NCBI RefSeq assembly: GCF_014845095.1 | Contig: NZ_NKUG01000074.1 | Span: 1-62,029 of the forward strand | Direction of reading: 5' to 3' | Source: Methylobacterium bullatum | GTDB lineage: Bacteria > Pseudomonadota > Alphaproteobacteria > Rhizobiales > Beijerinckiaceae | DNA length: 62,029 bases | Shown: positions 18,076-28,712 of the stretch, one piece after another | How the letters are laid out: every line of letters starts with the position of its first letter | How positions within the stretch are numbered: the first letter of the stretch is position 1 | The notes under the pieces: model-generated | The model's input: only the letters and a program-made list of their open reading frames with translations | Told to the model about the DNA's origin: nothing | Databases searched by the model: none | Position numbers and translations under genes: made by a program

Positions 18076-19092
18076 TCATGCCCCCGGCGCGAGACCGGTG
18101 AGCTTGAGGACGAAGGCGACGACGACGACCGAGACGAGCGAGAGCGGAAGGAACACCTTCCAGCCGAGGCGCATGAGCTGGTCGTAGCGGTAGCGCGGCA
18201 CCATGGCCTTCACCATGGCGATCATGAAGAACAGGAAGCTCGCCTTCAGGGCGAACCAGATCAGCCCCGGCACCCAGGTGAAGGGCGCGAACGGGATCGG
18301 CGAGAGCCAGCCGCCGAGGAACAGCACCGTTCCGAGCGCGCACATGGTCATGATCGCCACGTACTCGCCGAGCATGAACAGCAGGTACGGCGTCGAGGAA
18401 TACTCGACCATGTAGCCCGCCACGAGCTCCGATTCGGCCTCCGGCAGATCGAAGGGCGGGCGGTTGGTTTCGGCGAGTGCCGAGATGAAGAACACCACGA
18501 ACATCGGGAACAGCCAGAGCCAGTACCAGCCGAGGATGCCGAGCGAAGTGTCCTGCGCCATGACGATGCGCGAGAGGTTGAGCGAGCCGGCGCAGAGCAG
18601 GACGCAGATGATGACGAAGCCGAGGGACACTTCATAGGAGATCATCTGCGCGGCGGAGCGCAGGGCGCCGAGGAAGGCGTATTTCGAGTTCGAGGCCCAG
18701 CCGCCCATCAGCACGCCGTAGACGCCCAAGCTCGAGATCGCGAAGATGTAGGTGATGCCGACATTGAGATCGGCGATGGCCCAGCCTTCCGCCAGCGGGA
18801 TCACCGCCCAGCCCGCCAGGGCCAGCGTGGCGAAGACCAGGGGCGCTAGCAGGAACAACGCCTTGTTGGCGCCGGCCGGGATCACCGGCTCCTTCAGCAC
18901 GAACTTCAGGAGATCGGCGAAGGATTGCAGCAGGCCCCAGGGCCCGACCACGTTGGGGCCGCGCCGCAGCTGCACCGCCGCCCAGATCTTGCGATCGGCC
19001 AGCAGCGCGTAGGCGATGAAGACGAGAAGCAGCGCCAGGAGCACGAAGCTCTTGAGCACCAGAAGCAGGACGGTGCCGACGATTTCCAGCAT
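18076..19092 (-). CDS. nuoH: NADH-quinone oxidoreductase subunit H
   Basis: The membrane subunit joining the peripheral arm to the membrane arm and lining the quinone chamber. It has 338 residues and eight or more helices. Conserved segments include [21 protein letters not shown] (about 32-52), with the Arg-rich loop, and [22 protein letters not shown], the Glu-rich loop facing the quinone cavity. Confidence 0.97.
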   Translation of the reverse strand: MLEIVGTVLLLVLKSFVLLALLLVFIAYALLADRKIWAAVQLRRGPNVVGPWGLLQSFADLLKFVLKEPVIPAGANKALFLLAPLVFATLALAGWAVIPLAEGWAIADLNVGITYIFAISSLGVYGVLMGGWASNSKYAFLGALRSAAQMISYEVSLGFVIICVLLCAGSLNLSRIVMAQDTSLGILGWYWLWLFPMFVVFFISALAETNRPPFDLPEAESELVAGYMVEYSSTPYLLFMLGEYVAIMTMCALGTVLFLGGWLSPIPFAPFTWVPGLIWFALKASFLFFMIAMVKAMVPRYRYDQLMRLGWKVFLPLSLVSVVVVAFVLKLTGLAPGA

Positions 19093-19104
19093 GGTCGGCA
19101 GCCC

Positions 19105-21186
19105 CTATTCCGCCGCTTCGAGGCCGCGCGTCCGCGCGAGGCTCGAACATTCGGCCAGCACGCGCGAGGCGCGGGCGATGGCGTTGGTGAGATAGAAGTC
19201 CGGCACCGCCGAGGCGAAGGACGAGCGGTTCGCCTCGCCGCCGAGGCCCGCCAGGGTCTCGACCGTGGCGGCGACGTCGACCGGCGCCACCGCGTCGAGG
19301 GCGGCGAAATGCGGATATTCCGCATAGAGCGCGCGCCGCAGGGCGCCGAGGGAATCGAAGGCCAGGCGCTTGCCGAGAACGTCGGACAGGGCGCGCAGGA
19401 TCGCCCAATCCTCGCGGGCGTCGCCCGGCGGGAAGCCGGCGCGGTTGGTGGTCTGCACCCGGCCTTCGAGGTTCACGAAGGTGGCGTTCTTCTCGGTATA
19501 GGCGGCCCCCGGCAGGATCACGTCGGCGCGGGTGGCGCCACGGTCGCCGTGGGTGCCCTGGTAGATCACGAAGGCACCGGCACCGATCTCGACCTCGTCG
19601 GCGCCGAGGTTGAACAACACGTCCAGGGCACCCGGCTCGGCCATCGCGGCGAAGTCGAGCCCCCCCTCCCCCGGCACGAAGCCGAGATCGAGGGCGCCGA
19701 CACGGGCGGCGGCGGTCTGGAGCACGGCGAAACCGTTCCATTCCGAGGTGACCGCCCCGACGTCCTTGGCGAGCTTGGCCGCCGCCGCGAGGATGGCGGC
19801 TCCGTCCGGACGGGACAGCGCCCCGGTCCCGACGATGACGAGGGGACGGCTCGCGCCCTTCAGCACCTCGGAGAAGCTGTGCCGGCCGGCGGCGATGTCG
19901 GCCAGGGTCTCGGGGCCGGCGCCGAGATAGGTATGGGGATAGGTGAGATCCACGGCCTCGCCGATGAGGCCCACCGCCAGCGGCGCCATCCGCCAGCGCT
20001 TGCGGATGCGCACGTTGAGGAGCGAGGCTTCCAGGCGCGGATTGGTCCCGACCAGGAGAATCGCATCCGCATCCTCGATCCCCGGGATGGTGGGATTGAA
20101 GGCGTAGGCGGCCCGGCCCCAGGCGGGATCGATCGCCTCGCCGGCCTGACGGCAATCGAGATTGGTCACGCCGAGCGACCCCATCAGGGTCTTCAGGGCA
20201 TAGATCTCCTCCACGGCGGCGAGATCGCCGACGATGGCGCCGACGCGCTTCGGATCGGCGCTCTTCGTCTTCGCGGCGATGGCCGCGAAGGCCTCACCCC
20301 AGGAGGCCGGACGCAGGCGGCCGTTCTCGCGCAGATACGGACGGTCGAGGCGCTGCGCGCGCAGGCCGTCCACCGCGTGGCGGGTCTTGTCGGAGATCCA
20401 CTCCTCGTTGATGTCCTCGTTGACGCGCGGCTCGATCTGCATGACCTCGCGGCCACGGGCATCGACGCGGATGGCACAGCCGACGGCATCCATCACGTCG
20501 ATGGATTCGGTCTTCGACAGCTCCCAGGGCCGCACCTCGTAGCTCTGCGGCTTATGGACGAGGGCGCCCACCGGGCAGAGATCGGCGACGTTGCCCTGAA
20601 GCTCCGAGCCCATCGCGCTCTCGAGATAGCTCGTGATCTCCATGTCCTCGCCGCGGCCGATGGCGCCGAGATCGGGCACGCCGGCCACTTCCGCCAGGAA
20701 GCGGACGCAGCGGGTGCAATGGATGCAGCGGTTCATGGCGGTCCGCACCAGCGGGCCGATGTATTTCTCTTCGACCGCCCGCTTGTTCTCGCCGTAGCGG
20801 GTCGAATCGACGCCGTAGGCCATGGCCTGATCCTGCAGGTCGCAATGGCCGCCCTGGTCGCAGATTGGGCAATCGAGCGGGTGGTTGATGAGGAGGAACT
20901 CCATCACCCCCTCGCGGGCCTTCTTCGTGGTTCCCGACCGGGTGAGGATCTCGGGCGGCTCGCCGTTTGGGCCGGGCCGGCAATCCTTCACCGCGTAGGC
21001 GCAGGAGGCCACGGGCTTCGGAGCGCCCTTCAACTCCACCAGGCACATGCGGCAATTGCCGGCGATGGACAGCCGTTCGTGGAAGCAGAAGCGCGGGATC
21101 TCCGCGCCCGCGACTTCGCAGGCCTGCAGCAGGGTGTACTCGGCCGGAACATCGACCTCGGTGCCGTCGACGATGAGCTTGGTCAT
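19105..21186 (-). CDS. nuoG: NADH-quinone oxidoreductase subunit G
   Basis: The largest peripheral-arm subunit, 693 residues. The start MTKLIVDGTEVDVPAEYTLL was chosen over an ATG 58 codons upstream because it begins the 2Fe-2S ferredoxin fold directly. The N1b cluster Cys are around residues 34-62 (including GNCRMCLVEL). The His-coordinated cluster is at NHPLDCPICDQGGHC, and a further cluster at NRCIHCTRCVRF. A molybdopterin-oxidoreductase-like domain without cofactor follows. It starts 43 bases after nuoF. Confidence 0.96.
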   Translation of the reverse strand: MTKLIVDGTEVDVPAEYTLLQACEVAGAEIPRFCFHERLSIAGNCRMCLVELKGAPKPVASCAYAVKDCRPGPNGEPPEILTRSGTTKKAREGVMEFLLINHPLDCPICDQGGHCDLQDQAMAYGVDSTRYGENKRAVEEKYIGPLVRTAMNRCIHCTRCVRFLAEVAGVPDLGAIGRGEDMEITSYLESAMGSELQGNVADLCPVGALVHKPQSYEVRPWELSKTESIDVMDAVGCAIRVDARGREVMQIEPRVNEDINEEWISDKTRHAVDGLRAQRLDRPYLRENGRLRPASWGEAFAAIAAKTKSADPKRVGAIVGDLAAVEEIYALKTLMGSLGVTNLDCRQAGEAIDPAWGRAAYAFNPTIPGIEDADAILLVGTNPRLEASLLNVRIRKRWRMAPLAVGLIGEAVDLTYPHTYLGAGPETLADIAAGRHSFSEVLKGASRPLVIVGTGALSRPDGAAILAAAAKLAKDVGAVTSEWNGFAVLQTAAARVGALDLGFVPGEGGLDFAAMAEPGALDVLFNLGADEVEIGAGAFVIYQGTHGDRGATRADVILPGAAYTEKNATFVNLEGRVQTTNRAGFPPGDAREDWAILRALSDVLGKRLAFDSLGALRRALYAEYPHFAALDAVAPVDVAATVETLAGLGGEANRSSFASAVPDFYLTNAIARASRVLAECSSLARTRGLEAAE

Positions 21187-21229
21187 GCGTGCTTCTCGGT
21201 GTCGAACATCGGTCCGAAAGACATGGCGA

Positions 21230-22531
21230 TCACTCCGCCGCGATCCGCACAGGATCGCTATGCGGGTTGGCGCTGTAGCGGTCGATGCGCTTTTCGATCT
21301 CGGGGCGGAAATGGCGGATGAGGCCCTGGATCGGCCAGGCCGCCGCGTCGCCGAGGGCACAGATCGTGTGGCCCTCGATCTGCTTCGTCACGTCGAGGAG
21401 CATGTCGATCTCGCGGCGCTGGGCGCGGCCCTCAGCCATGCGCAGCATCACGCGCCACATCCAGCCGGTGCCCTCGCGGCAGGGCGTGCACTGGCCGCAG
21501 CTCTCGTGCTTGTAGAAATAGGCGATGCGGGCGATGGCCGAGACGATGTCGGTGGAGCGGTCGAGAACGATCACCGCCGCCGTGCCGAGGCCGGAGCCGA
21601 GGCCGCGCAGGGTGTCGAAATCCATCTTGGCGTCGATGATCTGCTCGGCCGGCACCAGGGGCACCGAAGAGCCGCCGGGGATGGAGCAGAGCAGGTTGTC
21701 CCAGCCGCCGCGCATGCCGCCGCAATGCTTGTCGATGAGCTCGCGGAAGGTGATGCCGAGCTCTTCCTCGACGTTGCAGGGCTTGTTGACGTGGCCCGAC
21801 ACGCAGAACAGCTTGGTGCCGGTGTTGTTCTTGCCGCCCAACCCTGCGAACCAGGCGCCGCCCCGGCGCAGGATGGTGCCCGCCACCGCGATGGACTCGA
21901 CGTTGTTCACCGTGGTGGGACAGCCGTAGAGGCCCATATTGGCCGGGAAAGGCGGCTTCAGCCGCGGCATGCCCTTCTTGCCCTCGAGGCTTTCCAGCAG
22001 CGCCGTCTCCTCGCCGCAGATATAAGCGCCGGCACCGTGATGGACGTAGATGTCGAACGGGTAACCGTGGACGTTGTCCTTGCCCACGAGGCGGGCCGCA
22101 TAAGCCTCGTCCACCGCCTTCTGCAGGGCGTGCTTCTCCGCCACGTACTCGCCGCGGATGTAGATGTAGCAGGCATGGGCGGCCATCGAGAACGAGGCTA
22201 GCATGCAGCCCTCGATCAGGAGATGCGGATCGTGCCGCATGATCTCCCGGTCCTTGCAGGTGCCCGGCTCGGATTCGTCGGCGTTGACCACAAGGTAATG
22301 CGGCCGCCCATCCGACTTCTTGGGCATGAACGACCATTTCAGGCCCGTCGGGAAGCCGGCACCGCCGCGCCCGCGAAGCCCGGACGCTTTCATCTCGTCG
22401 ATGATCCAGTCGCGGCCCATTTCCAGCAGGAACTTGGTGCCGTCCCAGGCACCACGCTTCCTGGCCTCGTCGAGACCGGGGGAATGAAGGCCGTACAGAT
22501 TGGTGAAGATGCGATCCTGATCGGAGAGCAT
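21230..22531 (-). CDS. nuoF: NADH-quinone oxidoreductase subunit F
   Basis: The 433-residue catalytic subunit that binds NADH, FMN and cluster N3. The start [16 protein letters not shown] was chosen because upstream codons overlap the nuoE tail and read as unrelated Arg/Pro-rich sequence. The glycine-rich site [15 protein letters not shown], the FMN region [18 protein letters not shown] and the cluster motif [17 protein letters not shown] are clear. One base separates it from nuoE. Confidence 0.97.
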   Translation of the reverse strand: MLSDQDRIFTNLYGLHSPGLDEARKRGAWDGTKFLLEMGRDWIIDEMKASGLRGRGGAGFPTGLKWSFMPKKSDGRPHYLVVNADESEPGTCKDREIMRHDPHLLIEGCMLASFSMAAHACYIYIRGEYVAEKHALQKAVDEAYAARLVGKDNVHGYPFDIYVHHGAGAYICGEETALLESLEGKKGMPRLKPPFPANMGLYGCPTTVNNVESIAVAGTILRRGGAWFAGLGGKNNTGTKLFCVSGHVNKPCNVEEELGITFRELIDKHCGGMRGGWDNLLCSIPGGSSVPLVPAEQIIDAKMDFDTLRGLGSGLGTAAVIVLDRSTDIVSAIARIAYFYKHESCGQCTPCREGTGWMWRVMLRMAEGRAQRREIDMLLDVTKQIEGHTICALGDAAAWPIQGLIRHFRPEIEKRIDRYSANPHSDPVRIAAE

Positions 22532-22532
22532 G

Positions 22533-23627
22533 TCAGTTCCCCTCCGTCTTCGGAGCGCCGGGATTGGGCGCCGTCTTCCTCGGCTTGGCGGCCGTCGGAG
22601 GCGGCGTCGCGTCGTCCGGCCCCAGATCCTCGCTGGCACCCGAGGCGAGGGGCTGCGGCGGCGGCTCGTCCCGGGGCAGGTCGGATTGCGTTCCCGCTTC
22701 GGCTCCGGCGGCTTCGGCGCGCGCAACCGTCACCCCGGCATCGGCCGTGGGATGACCCGGCTGGGCCTTGGAGTCCGTGGCATCCGCGGCATCAGCCTTA
22801 TCACCGGCCTTCACCGGCTCTTCGCCTCCGGCCGAACGCTGGGCAGGGCCGTCCGAGGCCGACGAGGCGGCGGCGCGGCCTGCATCGGGTTTAGCGGGTT
22901 TGGGATCGGTGGCGGCGCGCTGCTCGGAAGACGCAGCTTCGGATTTGCCCTCGGACGTGGTGTCGTCGGCCGCATGCTCCTCGAAACGCTTGCGCCAGGC
23001 GCCCACTCGGGAGCCGTCGAACAAGGTCGCGTCGGTGAGGGTGTCGGCGCCGCCCTTCGGCTCGGACGAGGTGCGCCCCACCTGCGAGCCGACCTTCACC
23101 GGGCGGCCGGCCGCCAGATCGTCCATCAGCGTGCCGAGGAGATCCGGCGTCAGGTCCTCGTAGTAATCCTGGTTGATCTGCGCCATAGGCGCATTGCAGC
23201 AGGCGCCGAGGCACTCGACTTCGAGCCAGGAGAAGTTGCCGTCGGCGCTCACATGGCCGGGCGCACCGAGACGCTCGTGAAGGTAGTCCTTCAACTCGCG
23301 CGCGCCGCAGGAATCGCACGGCACCGTGCCGCAGAGCTGGATCCAGAACCGGCCCACCGGCTCGAGGGCGAACATCGTGTAGAAGGTCGCCACTTCGAGC
23401 ACGCGGATATGCGGCATACCGAGTTCGGCGGCCACAGCCTCGATCGCCTTCTGCGGCAGCCAGCCGCCATTCTGCTCCTGCGCCTTCCACAGCAACGGAA
23501 TCACGGCCGAGGCCTGACGCCCTTCCGGGTATTTCTCGATTTGACCCTTCGCCCAGTCGGCGTTCTCGGAAGAGAACGCGAAGGACGCGGGCTGCTCGGC
23601 GGCGGGGGCGAGTCTGCGGTTCGCCAT
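22533..23627 (-). CDS. nuoE: NADH-quinone oxidoreductase subunit E with long disordered tail
   Basis: The thioredoxin-like subunit that binds 2Fe-2S cluster N1a; ligands are C99, C104, C139 and C143. The folded domain ends near residue 215. A further 150 or so residues form an Ala/Pro/Glu/Lys-rich, low-complexity tail that E. coli NuoE (166 residues) lacks, ending [11 protein letters not shown]. The tail reads straight into nuoF, so it is unlikely to be a frameshift artefact. Confidence 0.95.
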   Translation of the reverse strand: MANRRLAPAAEQPASFAFSSENADWAKGQIEKYPEGRQASAVIPLLWKAQEQNGGWLPQKAIEAVAAELGMPHIRVLEVATFYTMFALEPVGRFWIQLCGTVPCDSCGARELKDYLHERLGAPGHVSADGNFSWLEVECLGACCNAPMAQINQDYYEDLTPDLLGTLMDDLAAGRPVKVGSQVGRTSSEPKGGADTLTDATLFDGSRVGAWRKRFEEHAADDTTSEGKSEAASSEQRAATDPKPAKPDAGRAAASSASDGPAQRSAGGEEPVKAGDKADAADATDSKAQPGHPTADAGVTVARAEAAGAEAGTQSDLPRDEPPPQPLASGASEDLGPDDATPPPTAAKPRKTAPNPGAPKTEGN

Positions 23628-23630
23628 AGC

Positions 23631-23963
23631 TTATTCGGCGTCCTTTATGTCAGCAGGCAGCGGCGTACCGGTCTCGGCAGCACCGCACTCCCAGAACTTA
23701 CCGTCCGGAATCGGCCGACCACGATCCCTCTCGATCATGGGCATGTTGAAGCAATCACAATGCGAGTCTGAATGCCGCACGAGATCGGTGAAACCCGGCG
23801 TACCGGGCTCGCCGATGCGGCGCTCAACAGTCCCGCGGCCGGTCTCCTTGAAGGCATCAGGCAGGCTGCGAAGCGTTTCGTACTGGGCGCAGGAAACGTC
23901 GGCCCAAGCCGGCAAGTTGCCGGCAAGCATCGACGCTACCGTGACCGAGAGAGCTGTTCTCAC
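23631..23963 (-). CDS. Small secreted Cys-containing protein inside the nuo operon
   Basis: A 110-residue protein of unknown function. A GTG start overlaps the nuoD stop codon (GTGA), and the stop lies 3 bases before nuoE, so it is embedded in the operon and probably translationally coupled to nuoD. The N-terminus is a good Sec signal peptide ([19 protein letters not shown], cleavage near residue 21). The mature part has four Cys: one in [10 protein letters not shown], two in SHCDCFNMP and one in [10 protein letters not shown]. It is not a known complex I subunit of E. coli or Paracoccus. It could be a periplasmic assembly factor or simply a passenger; sequence alone does not say which. Confidence 0.75.
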   Translation of the reverse strand: MRTALSVTVASMLAGNLPAWADVSCAQYETLRSLPDAFKETGRGTVERRIGEPGTPGFTDLVRHSDSHCDCFNMPMIERDRGRPIPDGKFWECGAAETGTPLPADIKDAE

Positions 23964-25150
23964 CGGTCCACCTCGCCGAACACGATGTCGAGCGTGCCGA
24001 GCACGCAGGACACGTCGGCCAGCATGTGGCCGCGGCACATCCAGTCCATGGCCTGGAGATGGGCGAAACCCGGAGCGCGTATCTTGCAACGGTAGGGCTT
24101 GTTGGTGCCGTCGGCGACGAGATAGACGCCGAACTCGCCCTTGGGGGCTTCGACCGCTGCGTAGACCTCGCCGGCCGGGACGTGGAAGCCTTCGGTGTAG
24201 AGTTTGAAGTGGTGGATGAGCGCTTCCATCGAGCGCTTCATCTCGCGGCGCGGCGGCGGGGCGAATTTGCCGTCGGTGGCCGCGATCGGCCCCTGTCCGG
24301 CAGGCTCGCGCAGCTTCACGCAGCATTGCCGCATGATCTTGGCCGATTCGCGCATCTCTTCCATGCGGATGACCTGGCGATCGTAGGTGTCGCCGTTCCT
24401 GCCCACGGGCACGTCGAACTCCATCTCCTCGTAGCACTCGTAGGGCTGCGACTTGCGCAGATCCCACGGGATGCCGGAGCCGCGCACCATCACCCCGGAG
24501 AAGCCCCAGGCCATGGCCTCGTCCACGGTGACGATGCCGATGTCGACGTTGCGCTGTTTGAAGATGCGGTTGCCCATGACAAGATTGTCGAGGTCGTCCA
24601 CCACCTGCAGGAACGGGTCGATGAAGGCCTCGATGTCGTCGATCAGCGCCGGCGGCAGGTCCTGGTGCACGCCGCCGGGCCGGAAGTAGTTGGCGTGGAG
24701 ACGCGCACCCGACGCGCGCTCGTAGAAGATCATCAGCTTCTCACGCTCCTCGAAGCCCCAGAGCGGCGGCGTCAACGCGCCCACATCCATGGCCTGCGTA
24801 GTCACGTTGAGGAGGTGTGAGAGGATGCGGCCGATCTCGCAGAACAGCACGCGGATGAGCTGGGCCCGGCGCGGCACCTGCAACCCCAGCAGCTTCTCGA
24901 TGCCGAGGCAGAAGGCATGCTCCTGGTTCATCGGCGACACGTAGTCGAGCCGGTCGAAATACGGCGTGGCCTGCAGGTAGGTCTTGTGCTCGATCAGCTT
25001 CTCGGTGCCGCGATGGAGCAGGCCGATATGCGGATCGACCCGCTCGACGATTTCGCCGTCTAGTTCCAGCACGAGGCGCAGCACGCCGTGCGCCGCCGGG
25101 TGCTGGGGCCCGAAATTGATCGCGAAGTTGCGGATGTTGTGCTCGGTCAT
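23960..25150 (-). CDS. nuoD: NADH-quinone oxidoreductase subunit D
   Basis: The 49-kDa-type subunit, 396 residues, related to NiFe hydrogenase large subunits and forming the quinone site with NuoB. The start [20 protein letters not shown] was chosen because it fits the family N-terminus; an ATG 12 codons upstream does not. [20 protein letters not shown] and [12 protein letters not shown], the His-rich quinone-site loop and [21 protein letters not shown] are present. nuoC and nuoD are separate genes here, unlike the E. coli fusion. Confidence 0.97.
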   Translation of the reverse strand: MTEHNIRNFAINFGPQHPAAHGVLRLVLELDGEIVERVDPHIGLLHRGTEKLIEHKTYLQATPYFDRLDYVSPMNQEHAFCLGIEKLLGLQVPRRAQLIRVLFCEIGRILSHLLNVTTQAMDVGALTPPLWGFEEREKLMIFYERASGARLHANYFRPGGVHQDLPPALIDDIEAFIDPFLQVVDDLDNLVMGNRIFKQRNVDIGIVTVDEAMAWGFSGVMVRGSGIPWDLRKSQPYECYEEMEFDVPVGRNGDTYDRQVIRMEEMRESAKIMRQCCVKLREPAGQGPIAATDGKFAPPPRREMKRSMEALIHHFKLYTEGFHVPAGEVYAAVEAPKGEFGVYLVADGTNKPYRCKIRAPGFAHLQAMDWMCRGHMLADVSCVLGTLDIVFGEVDR

Positions 25151-25166
25151 GGCCTCGCTCCGCTGT

Positions 25167-25811
25167 TCAAGCCGACTTCTTCTCATCGCCCGGGAGCACG
25201 TATTCGGTGCCCTCCCAGGGCGAGAGGAAGTCGAAGTTCCGGAATTCCTGCGCCAGCTTCACCGGCTCGTAGACCACGCGGGCCTCGTCCTGGTCGTAGC
25301 GGACCTCGACGAAGCCGGTGAGGGGGAAGTCCTTGCGCAGGGGATGCCCTTCGAACCCGTAATCCGTCAGCAGGCGGCGCAGATCGGGATGTCCGGAGAA
25401 GAGGACTCCGTAGAGGTCGTAGGTCTCGCGCTCGAACCAGTTGGCGGCCGGGAACACGTCGATGACGGAGGGGACCGGGGTCTGGTCGTCGGTCTGTACC
25501 TTCACTCGGATGCGGGCGTTATGGCGCAGGGAGAGCAGATGATAGACGACGTCGAAGCGCTTTTCGCGGTTCGGGTAATCCGCGCCGCAGATGTCGATGA
25601 AGCAGCGGAAGGCGCAAGCGGGGTCGTCGCGCAGATAGGTCAGCGCATAGACGATGTCGCTCGCCTGCACATTCAGCGTGAGTTCGCCGAAGGCGATGGT
25701 CCGCGAGACGATGGCCGGACCCAGCGCCGACCCGACATGGTCGCTGAGCGCCTGGAGGGAGCCGTCGGCCGGGGCCGCGGTATGGGCGAGGATCGAAATT
25801 CCGTTGCTCAT
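25167..25811 (-). CDS. nuoC: NADH-quinone oxidoreductase subunit C
   Basis: The 30-kDa-type peripheral subunit, 214 residues. The signature [31 protein letters not shown] is encoded around 25350-25440, followed by [16 protein letters not shown]. It ends 16 bases before nuoD and begins 9 bases after nuoB. Confidence 0.96.
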   Translation of the reverse strand: MSNGISILAHTAAPADGSLQALSDHVGSALGPAIVSRTIAFGELTLNVQASDIVYALTYLRDDPACAFRCFIDICGADYPNREKRFDVVYHLLSLRHNARIRVKVQTDDQTPVPSVIDVFPAANWFERETYDLYGVLFSGHPDLRRLLTDYGFEGHPLRKDFPLTGFVEVRYDQDEARVVYEPVKLAQEFRNFDFLSPWEGTEYVLPGDEKKSA

Positions 25812-25820
25812 GCCGGTCCC

Positions 25821-26408
25821 TCAGCGCTCGATCGTGCCGGTGCGGCGGATCTTCTTCTGCAGGAGGAGCACGCCGTAGAGCAGCGCCTCCGCCGTGGGCG
25901 GGCAGCCGGGCACGTAGATGTCCACGGGCACCACCCGGTCGCAGCCGCGCACCACCGAATAGGAATAGTGGTAATAGCCGCCGCCATTGGCGCAGGAGCC
26001 CATCGAGATGACGTAGCGCGGCTCCGGCATCTGATCGTAGACCTTGCGCAGGGCGGGGGCCATCTTGTTGGTCAGAGTCCCCGCGACGATCATCACGTCG
26101 GATTGGCGCGGCGAGCCACGCGGCGCGAAGCCGAAGCGCTCGCAATCATAGCGCGGCATCGACATCTGCATCATCTCGACCGCGCAACAGGCGAGGCCGA
26201 ATGTCATCCACATCAGCGACCCGGTGCGGGCCCAATTGATGAGGTCGTCGGTCGAAGTGATGAGGAAGCCGCGGTCGGCGAGTTCGCTGTTGATCGACAG
26301 GAAGGTCGGATCGTCGGCGCCGATGGGCCGGCCGGTATTCGGATCGATGATCCCCTTCGGCGCGGGTGCGACGGCGGGGATCCGGGTCATGTCGGGACTG
26401 AAGGCCAT
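25821..26408 (-). CDS. nuoB: NADH-quinone oxidoreductase subunit B
   Basis: The 195-residue subunit carrying terminal cluster N2, which passes electrons to quinone. The tandem Cys in [11 protein letters not shown], then [20 protein letters not shown] and [19 protein letters not shown], supply the cluster ligands. The N-terminal extension before the core is typical of alphaproteobacteria. Confidence 0.97.
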   Translation of the reverse strand: MAFSPDMTRIPAVAPAPKGIIDPNTGRPIGADDPTFLSINSELADRGFLITSTDDLINWARTGSLMWMTFGLACCAVEMMQMSMPRYDCERFGFAPRGSPRQSDVMIVAGTLTNKMAPALRKVYDQMPEPRYVISMGSCANGGGYYHYSYSVVRGCDRVVPVDIYVPGCPPTAEALLYGVLLLQKKIRRTGTIER

Positions 26409-26461
26409 CGGTTTCTCGGGATCCGGCTTCGGGCAATGCGATTGTCAGGTCGACGGGACGT

Positions 26462-26827
26462 CTAGTCCCATTCGAGGGCGCCCTTGCGCCACTCGTAGAC
26501 GAACCCGACCGTGAGCACGCCGAGGAAGGCCATCATCGACCACATACCGAACCAGCCGAGCTCGCCGAAGGTGATCGCCCAGGGGAACAAGAACGCGACT
26601 TCAAGGTCGAAGATGATGAATAGGATAGCGACGAGGTAGAACCGCACGTCGAACTTCATGCGGGCGTCGTCGAAAGCATTGAAGCCGCACTCGTAAGCAG
26701 AGAGCTTCTCCGGGTCGGGGCTGTTATGAGCGACGAGGAACGGTGCGACGAGCAGCGCCACGGCGATGAACAAGGACACGCCGATGAAAACGATGAGGGG
26801 CAGGTAATCCGCCAGCAGGCTTGTCAT
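26462..26827 (-). CDS. nuoA: NADH-quinone oxidoreductase subunit A
   Basis: The first gene of the nuo operon; a three-helix membrane subunit of 121 residues. The start [14 protein letters not shown] matches the family; an ATG 23 codons upstream gives an implausible Arg/His-rich leader. The conserved loop [25 protein letters not shown] contains the Cys exposed in the deactive form of complex I. Confidence 0.96.
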   Translation of the reverse strand: MTSLLADYLPLIVFIGVSLFIAVALLVAPFLVAHNSPDPEKLSAYECGFNAFDDARMKFDVRFYLVAILFIIFDLEVAFLFPWAITFGELGWFGMWSMMAFLGVLTVGFVYEWRKGALEWD

Positions 26828-27285
26828 GCGACACCTCTCGTGTTCGTGGCGGGCGAAGCGCCTCGCGAGCGCCGGTGTGGTATGGAATTGCTCCAATGCC
26901 AGACTGCGCAGGCGCGAGGCTTAGACGACCCCCTTGAGCGAAACAAGGGCGTCGTGCGTCGCACAAATCCGGCCATGCTCAGGAAGTATGGGGCGGATCG
27001 TATCCGGCAACACGACCGATCCGCGCAGGTCCCTTAAGCAGCAATCCCGCGGTCGTCGCCGGTGTCCGGTCTGGCCGGTTTCCTGCATGGCCCCGCCCCT
27101 GCTCGATGACCCCGTCGGGGGAGATGGAACCGAGGATTTCGGGGACATCCGGGCGGAGGAGATAGCGAGGAACGGCACTCGTGGGGCACACGGAACCAGA
27201 ACCTTGGCCGTGAGTTCCGTTCATGTCCCACTCAGGCCGGATGGCGTTAGGTCGTCGCAATATTCGACCTTACAGGAGACGTTTC
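26828..27285. other. Divergent promoter region: nuo operon and glycosyltransferase
   Basis: Must contain the nuoA promoter (minus) and the GT4 promoter (plus). On the minus strand TTGTTT-N17-TAAGCC near 26930-26960 is a weak candidate and overlaps a CCCTTG/CAAGGG hairpin. A ribosome site AGGAG precedes the GTG at 27286. No small gene was recognised. Confidence 0.35.
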
Positions 27286-28419
27286 GTGCGCATTGCCCAG
27301 ATTGCTCCGCTCTCGGAGGCCGTGCCTCCGAAGTTCTACGGCGGCACCGAGCGCGTCGTATCGTGGATCACGGAGGAACTCGTCCGGCAGGGACATGACG
27401 TGACCCTGTTCGCCAGCGGCGATTCCGAGACGTCCGCCAAGCTCGCCGCCTGCACGCCCGAGGGTCTTCGCCTTCTCGGTTACCGCGATCACACCGCGAG
27501 CCATCTGGCGATGCTGCACGCCGTCCACAAACGGGCGCACGAGTTCGACGTGCTGCACTTCCACATCGATCTGCTGCAGTATCCGATGTTCGAAGACCTC
27601 TACCACAAGTGCGTCACGACCATGCACGGTCGCCTCGACGTTCCGGATTTCATGCCGGTCTACCGCACCTTCACGGGCATGCCCCTGGTGTCGATCTCCG
27701 ACAACCAGCGCGAGCCCATGCCGTCGAACTCGAACTGGCAGGCGACGATCCATCACGGCCTGCCGTCCGAGAACTGCCCGTATTATCCGGAAGCCAAGGG
27801 CGGCTACCTCGCCTTCCTCGGCCGCATCTCCCCCGAGAAGCGCCCCGACCGGGCGATTCAGATGGCGATCCAGTCCGGCGTGAAGCTGAAGATCGCCGCC
27901 AAGGTGGACAAGGCCGATCAGGATTATTGGGACGAGGTCATCGAGCCGATGATCCACCACCCGCTCGTCGAGTTCATCGGCGAGATCAACGAAGAGCAGA
28001 AGAAGGACTTCCTCGGCAACGCCCTGGCCCTGGCTTTCCCGATCGACTGGCCGGAGCCCTTCGGCCTCGTCATGATCGAGGCGATGTCGGCCGGCACGCC
28101 GGTGATCGCATTCCGCAACGGCTCCGTGCCGGAGGTCATCGCCGACGGCGTCAGTGGCGTCCTGTGCGACACGATGGACGATGCCATCGCGGCCGTACAC
28201 AAGGTCAAGACCATGAGCCGCGCCGGCGTGCGCCGCCACTTCGAGACGCAGTTCACCGCCGAGTGCATGGTGAAGAAGTATGTGGCGGTCTACGAGCAGC
28301 TGATCGAGAACGAGAAGACCATCATCAAGATGCCACGCGCCGGGGCGTTCACCCCGCATTACGGCGATCTGAACGGCTCGGCCCGCCCGTCGCTGTCCGC
28401 GGCTGCCATGCCGGCCTGA
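27286..28419 (+). CDS. GT4-family glycosyltransferase paired with the glucosidase-like gene
   Basis: A 377-residue retaining glycosyltransferase of GT4/GT-B fold. GTG start with CAGGAG 8 bases upstream; the protein begins RIAQIAPLSEAVPPKFYGGTE, a classic N-terminal donor/acceptor loop. The C-terminal motif EPFGLVMIEAMSAGTPVIA (about 262-280) carries the conserved E-x7-E. There is no signal peptide or membrane helix, so it acts in the cytosol. A terminator candidate follows, then a glycogen-debranching-like enzyme, suggesting a role in making or remodelling a glucan or compatible-solute glycoside. Substrates cannot be read from sequence. Confidence 0.9.
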   Translation: MRIAQIAPLSEAVPPKFYGGTERVVSWITEELVRQGHDVTLFASGDSETSAKLAACTPEGLRLLGYRDHTASHLAMLHAVHKRAHEFDVLHFHIDLLQYPMFEDLYHKCVTTMHGRLDVPDFMPVYRTFTGMPLVSISDNQREPMPSNSNWQATIHHGLPSENCPYYPEAKGGYLAFLGRISPEKRPDRAIQMAIQSGVKLKIAAKVDKADQDYWDEVIEPMIHHPLVEFIGEINEEQKKDFLGNALALAFPIDWPEPFGLVMIEAMSAGTPVIAFRNGSVPEVIADGVSGVLCDTMDDAIAAVHKVKTMSRAGVRRHFETQFTAECMVKKYVAVYEQLIENEKTIIKMPRAGAFTPHYGDLNGSARPSLSAAAMPA

Positions 28420-28519
28420 AAATCCTTGCAGAAAGGCTGATGCCATACGGCACCAGCCTTGCTAACCTCTTCCCGAGTCGACGGCCCTCATTCGTGAGAT
28501 CCACCGATACCGGTTATCG

Positions 28520-28558
28520 AAGGCCGCTGGATCGCCCTTTCGCGACCGGCGGCCTTTT
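28520..28558 (+). terminator. Terminator candidate after the GT4 gene
   Basis: GGCCGCTGG (28522-28530) pairs with CCGGCGGCC (28546-28554, one G-T wobble), followed by TTTT. It lies 100 bases past the GT4 stop and 155 before the next gene, so the two genes may be separately transcribed or connected by readthrough. Confidence 0.5.
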
Positions 28559-28712
28559 GATTCGCGATAGACGATCCAGCGCTTCGGGCCAGAGAGCGAA
28601 CGTCGCTTCATCGAGCCCGTCGACGCGCCCGAGACGATCTGCGACATCGGGCCGGAGAGGCCCGGCTTCGATACCGCGGGTCCGACAGTCCACTTCCCGG
28701 AGACGTTCAGGC

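Noticed and set aside
27192..27221. GGAAC followed by CGTT upstream of the GT4 gene, as an EcfG promoter
   Set aside because: The spacing is 21 bases, outside the 16-17 required.
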